The position numbers and the translations under genes are program-made. The notes beneath the pieces are model-generated. The model saw only the letters and a list, made by a program, of their open reading frames with translations, did not search any database and had not been told where the DNA came from. 64,000 nt of DNA from Antedon mediterranea (lineage: Eukaryota > Echinodermata > Crinoidea > Comatulida > Antedonidae). The stretch lies in contig NC_092675.1 of the NCBI RefSeq assembly GCF_964355755.1, forward strand, positions 6,358,312 to 6,422,311, written 5' to 3'. Positions 45,386-55,841 of this stretch are shown here, piece by piece (position 1 is the first letter of the stretch; each line of letters opens with the position of its first letter).

Positions 45386-46589
45386 ACTTTTTTATCCTGA
45401 CCACCTACCCACCGTACCGCACACACACACACCTACCCGTCCGTAACAACGTAGGTAATACAGCCTTCTGCTGGAAAATCCCCAATACAATAATATCTCC
45501 GAAAATCTTGTGTACCGCCCTCTAGAATTAAGTTTATTAAAAACTTATTTCAAAATACTATAATATACGAGTAGTGGGCCTGTCACGATAAATATGGTCC
45601 GGGGCCAAAATCGGTCCGGCCGGACCAGTTTTGGCTCTAAAATTGTGGCCAAAAGCAGTCCGCCACTGCCAAAATCGGTCCGGGTTTTTCTTCTGTCGAT
45701 TTTAATTGAATTACTAGGCCTATGATGCTGTTTTAAGAGCCATTGTCTGTAAGAATCAAAGAAATATCAAAAAAAGTGGCAGACTCAAAAAAATGGATTT
45801 CTTTCAAATTTTGCACATGGCTATATATGTGTTGAGAGAAATCAAATATGAAGTATTTTTTATTTCAAACGTATATTTCCATGGCAACGGCCAAATTTGT
45901 GTTTTTGACAAATTTTGTCCTTTTTTAAGGTTTTTTAAAATGGATATTAGCACTACTTTGATGAGCGATATTTTTGTGTTGTTCATTTAATTATAAAAAA
46001 TAATTAGTGTATGCATAATAACAATGCATTGTGTACCTGTTTCAAATTTTTTTATTTTTTTTATTTCATACTTTGGGAGATACCATTTATTTAAAAAGGG
46101 GTGTTTTTCACTTTTTTTAAATTGTTCAATGCAACTAAACTTTACTTCACCATAACGCCCAAAGTAGTGTATTTTTTTAGCTGATTTATTACAAATAGGT
46201 AGTTCTAATTTTTAATAATTGATTTCTAAAATAAAATACTGGGGTAAATTTAAAATCTACAAGCAGTGTTGCGAGAAACATAGGCATTTTTATATAAAAA
46301 AAACATGGTATATTAGTAAAAACATTTTATTTTCTTTGATTATTTGATTTGAAACTCATTGGTCAGAAAAATTCTTAATGTTTTATATAGTTAAAAAAAA
46401 AATTAATTTTTAATTATAGATTCTGTAATTCCCAGTTTTAATGTCATTTTATAGGTTATATCCTCTGGAAATTTGAATAAATTATCAGATCGTTGTGAAT
46501 TTTAATCTTTGCAACAGATTACTCCTCTCTTATTTTGAAGCTCCTCTTTCATTTGTTTACTTCTTTTATTTGCTAACCTAAGCAGATCC

Positions 46590-46930
46590 CATATGCCCAT
46601 CCACCACCACTTTCGACTACCACCCCTCCCCACCCCCACCCCGACTATAACCACAAAAAGATAAACTGCAACACTTTGGTCGATCATCCACTATAGAGTG
46701 TCAAATGCATGCATTCAAGCACCACCCACACTGCCGCTACTATCGCCCCAATGAATAGACGGATTCAAACTCCTCCATCCAACCACCTCCCCCTTTTCTC
46801 CAAGCCCCCACCCACCCCAAGTTAAAAATTGCAATGCAAAAGATAGGACATAAAGTTAAGTTTTTAGACCCTCGCCTTCAACCACCTAACTATTTAAAAG
46901 TCCTGGATCCACCACTTTCCCCTCCCCAAA
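46590..46930. repeat. C-rich transposon-end fragment
   Basis: ATCCACCACCACTTTCGACT at 46598 and TCCTGGATCCACCACTTTCC at 46901 bound a C-rich stretch; similar words occur at 9208 and 11150. Probably a nested non-autonomous element. Confidence 0.4.
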
Positions 46931-47144
46931 ATAGAACCAATCAAAAGTCAATGATATACTCAGGTATGTTAATGCTACATAACAAATATTGAAGCCCTGA
47001 TTTGAAATTTTATTTCATTTAAGGTCAGCATGTAAAATATCACACTTTATTATTAAATATTGGTTTTAAATTCTATATTTTTTTTACTGTGATGGTTGGA
47101 TTCAGTAATAATTATTAATTAATAATTATCTGATAATTATTTAA

Positions 47145-48640
47145 TTTCCCTTAGTTATGCATAGCAACAGTTACTATGGTAACTAAAAATGAGATATTCT
47201 TTAGATTTTGCATATTTATCTCATACAAATTTAAATTTGTAGATTATTAGCAGGCATGCCTTATTTGCATTTTCAAATTACCGTTTCACAAGGTCATATT
47301 CGTAAGCACTTTCTTCTGTGATTATTTTTATTCATGAAAACCCCATATTTTATTTACAGCGGCCACCTCCCTTAACGGACGCACTTTGAAAAGCCTGTTT
47401 GTTCTTCCTATCTAATTAGTGCATTTGGTGCTTACCGTAAGCAGCTGCGAGCACCTTTTTATACTAAAAATGAGATTTTTTGTAAGCGGCCAATCGAAAA
47501 ATGTGATACTTATTGCATGGACCTATGAATTAGAGGTGCATGTTTATTGTATTTCTTTATATATTAGCTTTATTTTGAAGAGGTTTTAAAAACATTACTG
47601 TGAAGAGATGAGAAAACTACACAGATTTTGACCGACCATTTTTCATATGATAAAAGTTTTTAAAATTTGTCTGAAAATGCTAAAAAATACTAAACCACCT
47701 GATTATAAATAATAATATGCCTACAATTAGCTGGAAAATTGAGAGGCTCGTTTCGTTAAGAATATCGTATATAGCCATAATAAGTGATTTTGGCCCTTTA
47801 TCGGCAGAACCTCCCGTAAGGGGTCACCGCCCGTAAGCGGCCACTTTTCCAGGTCCCGAGGGTGGCCACTTACGAGAGGTTCAACTGTATTTAACAAAAC
47901 AATTATCCTTAGTTACGCATAGAAACAGGTTCTAAGATAACATAAATAATACATTTTGACATAACTTGACCCAACAAATTTTTTTCACAAGGTCAGACAT
48001 TTTCTGGGATTCAGTAGATAAGTAAATTTGGGAAAATGTAGTAAAGCTATGTAATCAATTGTTTGTAGTCATGAAACCCCATATTAAAAATATTGTACTT
48101 AGTTACGTATAGAAACAGTTGCTACAATACACTATAGGTAAAATGTTGATGTCATTTGACCTCAATATGTAAAATTTTTATTTTTTCATGAAACTCCATA
48201 TTTAATTTTTTTTAAAAATATCATTTGTTACGTAAACAGGTTTAAGATAACACTAAAGGTCATTTTTTTTTATCTTTATTCAGATTCGTCAAGACTTTCT
48301 TTCTGAGATTATTAGGATTCAGTATTTAAAGTAAATTTGGCAAAAAGTAGAAATGTAAAACTATGTAGAAAAAATGTTTTTTATTTATAAAAAACCCCTT
48401 ATTTTTTTTAAATTTTCGCATAGAAACAGTTACTATGGTAAAATGTTGACCTCAAAATGAATGAATTTACAAGGTCAAGTTTGTCATTAATGGAATGCAG
48501 TAGAAGTAAAATTGAGAAACATGTACAAATGCAATCAATTCTTTGTATTTATAAAAACGCCATTTTTTTCGTTTTTTAAAAATTACTTTCCTTAGTTACA
48601 CATAGAAATGGTTGCTAAGGTAACACTATAGGTAAAATAT
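47145..48640. repeat. degenerate tandem repeat array interrupted by a MITE
   Basis: The phrase CTTAGTTACGCATAGAAACA with variants recurs at about 47149, 47909, 48100, 48228, 48413 and 48590, usually followed by a GGTAACACTATAGGTAAAAT-like stretch and TTCACAAGGTCA. The period is roughly 130-190 bp outside the interruption by MITE copy B. Confidence 0.7.
47357..47884. mobile_element. MITE-like element, GGCCGCTTACGGGAGG type, copy B
   Basis: CAGCGGCCACCTCCCTTAAC at 47357 and GTGGCCACTTACGAGAGGTT ending near 47881. It is in opposite orientation to copy A at 44366-44985. Inside are TGAGAAAACTACACAGATTT and CCCTTTATCGGCAGAACCTC. Confidence 0.75.
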
Positions 48641-50366
48641 GAAAATTGTTGAGAATTGTTATGAACTATCTTGTAAATTTTGATCAAACATTAATAGTTG
48701 TAGTAAAGTGGGGACCTGTCCTGTTTTGCAATCTGACCCCTTTTGACCTCAAATGACCTATTTACAAGGTCAGATTTTTTGGGAGGTCTTTCTGTATCTC
48801 TTTACACAAAATAGATTTAAAAATTTATAAAAACCATTGACTCAATTATTTCCAAGTTTAACATTATTTTCCATCAACTAAATATTTCAATGCAAAATAC
48901 TGTTTTTCTGGCAATTAATTGAAATAAACCTGGCAACACATTCTCCTATTTTATCTAAACTATTCGTATGACTCTAGTAGCAATATGACAAGCCATATAT
49001 ACATTTTATTATTGGATTAGCCATATTTAAATTGTGTTTCATGTGTTTTGTTTGTTGATATTTTGTTATATTTTTTGCATTTTTCGTATTTTCCTGGCAA
49101 CACAAAACCTATGTACGAAATTTACCCCAGTGTTTTTTTCGTGATTATTGTTGAAAAACCTATTGACTATCAAATTAAAAAACCTCATTGATTTAAAAAC
49201 ACCACTTTGGAAGTTATAGGTACGTTTATGAGGTATACTTTTATAAAAAAAATATTTTTTAAAAACACCCCTTTTTAAAATAATGGTATCAACCAAACTC
49301 CATTTTGTAATTTATTTTTTTTCTACATTAAATGGAACTCAATACATGTTGTTTACACTGCTATAAACAAAAACTGTATAATGTAAGTATTTTTGGTTAA
49401 AATAAGTATACAAGTTTGTACTTTTTCACTATAAAAAATCTGTGAAAAATGGCAAAAACATCAAAATTTGGATAATTGACCGTTGTCATGGCAACGGAGG
49501 CTAAAAATTAAAATGAATGTTGTAGATATGCTTTTTATTGAAATGTCTATTCATGGTAAAAATTTGAGAGAAATCCATTTTTTTACATCTGCCACCAAAT
49601 CTTTGATTTTTACAGACAATGGCTCTTAAGTTGTTTATGGCTAGAAAAATATCCCATGATATATATTAGTAAGTTATCTTGTCGGATAAATACTATAAAT
49701 AAATGTATTTTATCTAAAAACATGACTTAGGTGTTCACTCATATTTCGGCCTGCCACACACTCACACGAACGGGTATGAGACGCTGATATTGCCAGCTAG
49801 ATTTTATTTATGATTGAGGCCTTTTTCCTTCCTCAGCCTAATCAATATTGGATAATTGTTTTATAATAATTGTATTGAATTGATATATTGATTGATTAAC
49901 CATAAATAATTAATAAATTAAATTGTTTTTAACATCATGGGGAAACGAAGATGTTAAAAAAGAACAAAATGGATTAAAAACAGGCAGATACATATTGTAT
50001 ACAAAAGCCTAACAATTAGTACTAATTATTGATGAGTTACTACTAATAATAATTAAAAAAACAGGCTTAATTTATAATATTAAAATAACAAATAAAACCC
50101 TGTAGTTTTCAATATAATGACTAATCATGGCATTTTTTTAATGATATATACATTATGACTCATTTTGCGCACCATATATTTGTAAGACCGGACCATATTT
50201 GGCGGCCAAAAACAGTCCTACTGCCCGGACCGATTTTATCCAGGCCGGACCAGTTTTGGCAGCCAAAATTGGTCCGGCCGGACACGTTTTGGCAGCCATA
50301 AATGGTCCCCCGGACTGATTTTGGCAGCCAAAACTGGTCCGCTGGACCGATTTTGGCCCGGACTGA

Positions 50367-50465
50367 CACAGTAGGTAGGTTGTCATGTCATAATACATAG
50401 GCGAACATATACAAACAACAAAACAAGTAGTAGGCCTACTGTATTAGTAGTAAGTACCAAATAAT
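50367..50465. repeat. segment duplicated at 58468-58545
   Basis: CACAGTAGG, GGTTGTCATGT, TAGGCGAACATA and TACAAACAACAA appear in the same order at 58468-58545, just upstream of the start of the unknown plus-strand gene. The copy here directly abuts the 4.8-kb foldback. Confidence 0.65.
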
Positions 50466-50565
50466 TAATTCCCATTCACCATTGCCATTTATAATATATG
50501 TCGCAATATTTTAGATCTTTCAACATAGGACAACGTCAGAAATGTAGTCATTGCCAATATCAAAA

Positions 50566-50673
50566 CAAATATCAAAAAAGTCAAAATCATCAGGTAGGAT
50601 GATAATACACTTTTTTGATATTTGTGTTCGTTGTCAAAATCATCAGGTAGGATGATAATACACAACGAACACA
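50566..50673. other. twin hairpins with identical 27-base loops
   Basis: Hairpin 1 has stem CAAATATCAAAAAAGT (50566-50581) with ACTTTTTTGATATTTG (50609-50624). Hairpin 2 has stem TGTTCGTTGT (50625-50634) with ACAACGAACA (50662-50671). Both enclose the same 27 bases (50582-50608 and 50635-50661), which themselves pair ATCATC with GATGAT. Confidence 0.9.
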
Positions 50674-50794
50674 ATATCGATAGACATCCTCGAGCCCCAA
50701 AGCAACAAACAAAACACAGAAGAGAAGGTAGAAAGAAAAGGAAAAATATACCTGTCTAGGTAAAAATAACCTAATAATATATGTTTTTAGTTGT

Positions 50795-50890
50795 GTGCAA
50801 CGCGACTCTACAGCTCACTATGTCGGTCGGGCGGTTGGTTGGTCGGTCGGTGAACACTAACTTGAGCACGTGACTGCAGCCATGTATATG
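50795..50890. repeat. dispersed repeat, pair with 28020-28112
   Basis: ACGCGACTCTACAGCTCACT, a GGTCGG-rich run and GACTGCAGCCATGTATA, collinear with the copy inside the 7.7-kb element. Confidence 0.7.
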
Positions 50891-51053
50891 GCCTTGTTCA
50901 AATGAATACACATAAAAACCAACCATCTCAAACTGAAGGCTCACAATGTCTGTTGGAGTGTAGTTAAACAAATAATAAAACAACAAGGTTATAGCTGGTT
51001 TTGTAACTAATTTATTTTAGCTTCAAATGGGAATTTCGTCAAATATAATTGTA

Positions 51054-51908
51054 TATGTTATGCGCGATTTGAACGATTTGCGCAATTTGAAATTGCGCAA
51101 AAAAATCCTTGCGCAATTTGAAATTGCGCAAAGGATTTTTTTGCGCAATTTCAAATTGCGCAATCAACTTGCGCAATTTCAAATTGCGCAAGAAAATCTT
51201 TGCGCAATTTTAAATTGCGCTGCACAATTTGTAAATTGCGCAAGATAGTTCTTGCGCAATATGACACCTTTGCGCAATTTGAAAACGAACTGTAAATTTT
51301 CAAATTGCGCAACAAAATTCTACCAGACAATCGGTATTATAATAATTTATTGGAAACTAAATAACTCAAAATAAAACATAATAAATGCGAAGATAACATG
51401 TGTATAATAAATACATAACATTTATTATTACAATTAAATAATATTATCACTGTAACTTGAAATAAATCAAAATAAATGTAAAAATTAAGTTTTTAATATT
51501 AGTTTAAGCTAGGCCATGTAACCTAGTCAGTATCAGTAGTCCAGACCCTAGCTAGGCTAGAGTAGTATAGCCGGCCGCCCGCGCCGCGCCCGCCTGGTGG
51601 AACACCACCGCTTCGTTTTCCTTCGTCGGTTCTTCGACGGTATGCTAACTTATAACAATATTTGCACTACTAAAATAAGGAAATGCGATATTTATCTTTA
51701 ATTTTGAATCATTCTTAGAAATTACTATAAAAATATGGGTGTGCATGATTTCACAATCTGTCGAAAAACCTTGCGCAATTTGCAGATTACTTGCGCAATT
51801 TAATACGTTGCTTGCGCAATTTGAAACACATGTTTCAATTCAAATTGCGCAAGGATTTTTTTTGCGCAATTTCAAATTGCGCAAATCGTTCAAATCGCGC
51901 ATAACATA
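51054..51908. mobile_element. 855-bp element with GCGCAATTTG palindrome arms
   Basis: The ends TATGTTATGCGCGATTTGAA (51054) and the complement ending CGCGCATAACATA (51908) are inverted, possibly with a TA duplication. The left arm (51075-51312) is a chain of GCGCAATTTGAAATTGCGC palindromes in both orientations; the right arm (51768-51890) is a shorter chain. The centre (51320-51765) is ordinary AT-rich sequence plus a GC-rich CCGGCCGCCCGCGCCG stretch near 51571. Confidence 0.85.
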
Positions 51909-51989
51909 GTTTTATTTATTTTTTATTTATTTATAACTAATTTACTACATCTAAGTAATTACAATTTCATTACTGCTTTTGGTATGAAT

Positions 51990-52984
51990 ATTTGGATGTT
52001 ATAACTTGTTTAAAATGTAATTTATTTAAATTTTCATTTTTTGATGATGTATTATTCTATTTATAAAAAACAAATTCTTAAAAGTATGTCTAACATAATT
52101 TTTAATGCTACAGTGAGAATACTGACAGTAATATACAGTAATCTCTGTGGCTGTAGAAAATTAAGCTGCTTTAAAATAGTTCATTGGAAGATTATCTAAC
52201 TTACGGTACACAGCAATGCCAATATAAGATTCAACATAAAGCATTCAAATTAATGATCTAAGCTTATACAATACTATACAATAACAACAATAACACATTT
52301 TATATCAAAGTGCAAAATTAAAGCAAAAGAAAAAAATGAAGTTATATGAAATAATTTGCTATTTAATTAATTAAATGCTATTATTAATACATACTTAATG
52401 TTAGAACTAATAGAAGCACATCAAAATATTTACAATTTAAAAAGAAATATGAGAGAATAAAACAGTTGTTAAAACTTAGGAAAAACACTGAATGTAAATA
52501 AGTTTTCTCCAACTTTGGTAGTAAACATTACGGTAAATTACTGGAACTAAAGTAATTGAACCAAAAGGACGCAAGTTCACAAAGAAAACACATTTTAAAT
52601 AACTGAGAGATTTAATGATAAACATATTTTTGTTTAACTTCAACCATCTGTAATGGAACTAAGGTTTTATAAATGAAAAGAAAATTGACACATGGTAGTT
52701 TATTAATGACTTAAACCTACTCATTGCCAAATAAAACAGTTATTACATTTAAATTTTACATCTATTTTAGAATTTATAAACTAGGCTACTTTTCTTGTTG
52801 TTGAAAAGAAAATGTAATATGTATGATAAAAATATCTTAATTGGACTACATTTTTACATAATGTAAAAATATAAATTTTATTTTTGTTTTATTTTATTCA
52901 GTCAAAACCAACAGCGATAAATACCGCCACTAACAGGTTTGAAACATAAAACAATACAACATCAAAAACGGTTAACAATAAAAT
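51990..52984 (-). other. spacer related to TRIM duplication unit
   Basis: No exon was recognised. The segment 52100-52300 (CTGTGGCTGTAG, TTAATGATCTAAGCTTATAC, ACTATACAA) corresponds to 35380-35600. AT-rich throughout. Confidence 0.5.
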
Positions 52985-52989
52985 ACAGA

Positions 52990-53200
52990 TAAATTATTAG
53001 GGCGACTTTTTCTCATTCTCACAGATTTCCTCATCTTTATCGTTTCAAATTAATTAATTAAATTTCAGTATATCACCAGGCGGTTTAGAATTAATGTTCT
53101 TTGCCTCTTGTGTTTATATATAAAAGTATCTCTTCGGAGATCCCGCCTCGTGAATAATGTTCTCTTGTGTTTATATATATATATATATAAAAACATAGAT
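52990..53200 (+). mobile_element. SINE body without tRNA head
   Basis: GCGACTTTTTCTCATTCTCA, TTTCCTCATCTTTATCGTTT and ACCAGGCGGTTTAGAATTAA match the body of the SINE at 10085-10215 in the opposite orientation. The tRNA-like head is missing. It ends in a (TA)n run at 53172-53194. Confidence 0.7.
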
Positions 53201-53279
53201 CAGCATGCCATAAACAATTTCAATTTAAAATGTAAATTAATCAAACAGGTCATGCAGGCTGTTAAAGAAGTGAACACAT

Positions 53280-53990
53280 AATCTTCCTCTTAAAATAACC
53301 AAGCCTGTCATTAAAAATATCAATATGATTGCTAAAAAAAAAAAATTCCCCTCTTAGTACAGTCGACACGGCTAAAAGGAATAAGCAATAAATGTCTATT
53401 TCGTGTAAGACCAGGGATATTTAAACTAAATAGTGAAATTAATGAACAGTCATATTTAGAATTTAAAATATTATATAAAAAAACCATATCAGATATTGTT
53501 TGACGATTGCTGACAGAATCAATGGAAAAGGCAAAATTAACACAGTTATAAGACAGGAATCGTACAAATTTCCATTGAACAGTGTCGATTCGACGGGTCT
53601 GACATGGAGAAATTGAATTGAAAATTACGGAACAATATTCAAGGTGAGGACGTATAATAGATTTGTATAAATATAAAAGTGCCCTGCCGTCATTCATAAG
53701 CCTACAATTTCTCCATATCAAGCCCATCATTCTATTAGCTGATTAATATGTGAACAAAAATTTAATTTACTATCTATAAAAATACCTAAATCTTTCTGTA
53801 CATAAACCAAGATCATGTCCATTCAAATTATAATTGAAGAGCACGGGCCTTTTTTTAAGTGTTATAGATAAATATTTGCATTTATTAGCATTAGGAAAAT
53901 TGGGGCAAATTTTATGTACTAACAACCAGAAATTGGCAACACCTTGATCTTAAAATGATTTTTTTTTAGTTTAAAATCTAGTTCATTTAT
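53280..53990 (-). pseudogene. Jockey/CR1-type LINE fragment
   Basis: A 132-codon frame (53332-53730) reads LYKSIIRPHLEYCSVIFNSI, then TRRIDTVQWKFVRFLSY and ISDMVFLYNILNSKYDC, the region after the reverse-transcriptase core in Jockey/CR1-type elements. Upstream to about 53990 other frames give NANKCKYLSI and DLGIFIDSKLNF pieces with stops between them. It is a dead fragment downstream of TRIM copy 5. Confidence 0.75.
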
Positions 53991-54037
53991 GAATATGGGA
54001 AAATGGTACTGTACTGTATTGATTAACAAGTTGTGCT

Positions 54038-55363
54038 TTAATTTAATGGAGTGGATTTAATAGTACCAATAGAATGGCTAATTGCAGTGAGATTTCCACT
54101 GAAGCTAAATAACACTGCTGAACTATTAGCAACAGGAGCTTGAGCAGGGATAGGTTGAGCATTAGTACCTTGAGCATAATATAAACGTTGAGCATTATAA
54201 GCTTGAGCAATATATGCTTGAGCATGAGGATCTGGAGCAGGAATATGTTGAGCATTATAAGCTTGAGAAAAAATATTAGTAGAAGGAATATAAGGAGAAG
54301 GAGGAAGAAAAGGAGAAGGAGGAATAATAGGAGGAGGAAGAGCTGAAAACATTCCATTATTACATTTATTATGGACAGCCTCTTCAATTTCAATCACAAT
54401 CATTTTGTTAGCCTCATCCAAGATTTTACTTGCATCAAATAAGGCTGCACTAGGTTGAGGTGCTTTGACTAATGTGTCAATGAACAATGATGTATTCTGC
54501 AGTTGCTTTATTTTCTCTTCTTTAACTTTTTTTTCTTTCTGTCGCTCATCTAAACATTTTTTAGTTTGTCTGTCCAGATCATTCAGCAATGCCTTTTCAG
54601 CCTTATCAATATTTTGACGGAGAATCTGAGCATACCTTTTCACTTCTTTTGCACATACATCTATTGATGTCTTCTGTTTCTCTGTATCACTATTATGCTG
54701 TTTCAATTCAGCCTTCATTTCCTTCTCTTTAGTGTTACAATCATTCAGGGTTTTATTAGCTTCATCTTTAAATCTTTGAAAAGCTGCATCAAGTTCTTGT
54801 AAATCATGTCCCTTATGAGAAACAACGGTGCATTTCATACAAACAGGTTGGTTGCAGGTGCTACAATAAAATGCAACAGCATCACTTAAGTGTTTTGGAC
54901 ACATAACTGGCTTTGCTGCAGTACGTTCTGTCGCATCCATGGCCATATACTTGTCTAATGACATCACGGTATGATCTCGACAAGGAGGAATTTTGCAGTG
55001 ATTTTCGCCACACTGCTTACAAAGAAATGTAGAACACTCCATACAGTGTGCAGTAGCTGTTTTATTACACATAACACAACTTTTTGCACTTGCTACATTT
55101 TCTTTCGTTTCTTTAGTGTACTCAAGTAGTTGGTTGATGAAATAACTTGATGGTAGGCCACCCACACCATTACTTGGAACCTGGAACTGTTGACGGCACA
55201 TCGGACATGACAGTTTACCACCACTTTTCTTTACCCAAGTTTGAATGCACTTCAAGCAAAATGAATGCTGACAGCCAAGGGTTTTAGGATTTTGAAATAC
55301 CTCATGGCATATGGAACACAGGAGAACTTTTTCGTTGATATCATCGATTATTTTAGCAGCCAT
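54038..55363 (-). CDS. TRIM (RBCC) E3 ligase-like protein, copy 5
   Basis: 441 residues, the longest copy. The RING starts at C16 with all eight ligands. B-box 1, B-box 2 and the coiled coil are present; the coiled coil is closest to copy 4 (KRYAQILRQNIDKAE shared). After DTLVKAPQPSAALFD and a DEANKMI helix comes a low-complexity linker, first proline-rich (PPPIIPPSPFLPPSPYIP), then QAYNAQ-type repeats. The tail LFSFSGNLTAISHSIGTIKS closes the protein. The ATG matches copies 1-3. Copies 4 and 5 form one subgroup by coil and tail. Confidence 0.93.
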   Translation of the reverse strand: MAAKIIDDINEKVLLCSICHEVFQNPKTLGCQHSFCLKCIQTWVKKSGGKLSCPMCRQQFQVPSNGVGGLPSSYFINQLLEYTKETKENVASAKSCVMCNKTATAHCMECSTFLCKQCGENHCKIPPCRDHTVMSLDKYMAMDATERTAAKPVMCPKHLSDAVAFYCSTCNQPVCMKCTVVSHKGHDLQELDAAFQRFKDEANKTLNDCNTKEKEMKAELKQHNSDTEKQKTSIDVCAKEVKRYAQILRQNIDKAEKALLNDLDRQTKKCLDERQKEKKVKEEKIKQLQNTSLFIDTLVKAPQPSAALFDASKILDEANKMIVIEIEEAVHNKCNNGMFSALPPPIIPPSPFLPPSPYIPSTNIFSQAYNAQHIPAPDPHAQAYIAQAYNAQRLYYAQGTNAQPIPAQAPVANSSAVLFSFSGNLTAISHSIGTIKSTPLN

Positions 55364-55465
55364 TGTTGTCTTTCTGTGTCTTCTTTAACTACTATACAAG
55401 AAAGGAACAACAACAAATTAGTTAATTATTAGTTTTAGGAAGCAGCTTATTGGAAGAAATGCTAG

Positions 55466-55769
55466 CAGTGATGGCACCAATGGCTGGGGGCCATCAAGAG
55501 GGTCCAAGGGAGGAGCCAGCCACATCACAGAGGGTTGGGTCAGGGGTGCGAAGATAATAATTTTTGGATTACTCATCTATGACAAACAAAAATCTACTGA
55601 ACCTTATAGAGCTGCTAGGTTCCCGAAAATTGAATTAGTCGAAATATAATAAATGCGAGATTGACCTCAGCCCCACCTTCCATCGTTGGGGCTAAGAAAA
55701 TTAAAAATAGAGCTGCTTATTTTGAAATGTCTACAATTGGGAAGGAAAATAGGCCTGGCACCACCACTG
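55466..55769. mobile_element. small hAT-like MITE
   Basis: The ends CAGTGATGGCACCA and TGGCACCACCACTG are inverted (11 of 14 match). The flanks AATGCTAG and ATGCGTAG resemble an 8-bp duplication with changes. Internal words (GGCTGGGGGCCATC, GGGGCTAAGAAAATT) resemble parts of the 3460-5241 element. Confidence 0.55.
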
Positions 55770-55841
55770 ATGCGTAGTAGAAGTACTAGCTCAGATTAAA
55801 CAGGACCTTAATAAATAATTAACTGCATCCTCAATGGTGTC

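Larger units (their letters stand above)
45581..50369. mobile_element. 4.8-kb foldback element with nested insertions
   Basis: The outer arms are built from CCGGACCAGTTTTGGC-type units (45590-45690 and 50180-50365). The arms continue inward with AAGAGCCATTGTCTGTAA (45734) against its complement at 49612, then CATGGCAACG (45880 and 49488) and AAAAGGGGTGTTTTT (46095) against AAAAACACCCCTTTTT (49261). The centre (46500-48900) holds an unrelated C-rich repeat fragment, MITE copy B and a degenerate tandem array. No transposase was found. Confidence 0.82.

Noticed and set aside
45793-45990. Small ORFs on both strands in the arm of the 4.8-kb foldback
   Set aside because: They mirror the inverted-repeat sequence and have no family features.
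51027-51248. 73-codon ORF rich in LRNLKLRNQLAQF-type repeats
   Set aside because: It is a translation of the GCGCAATTTG palindrome array.
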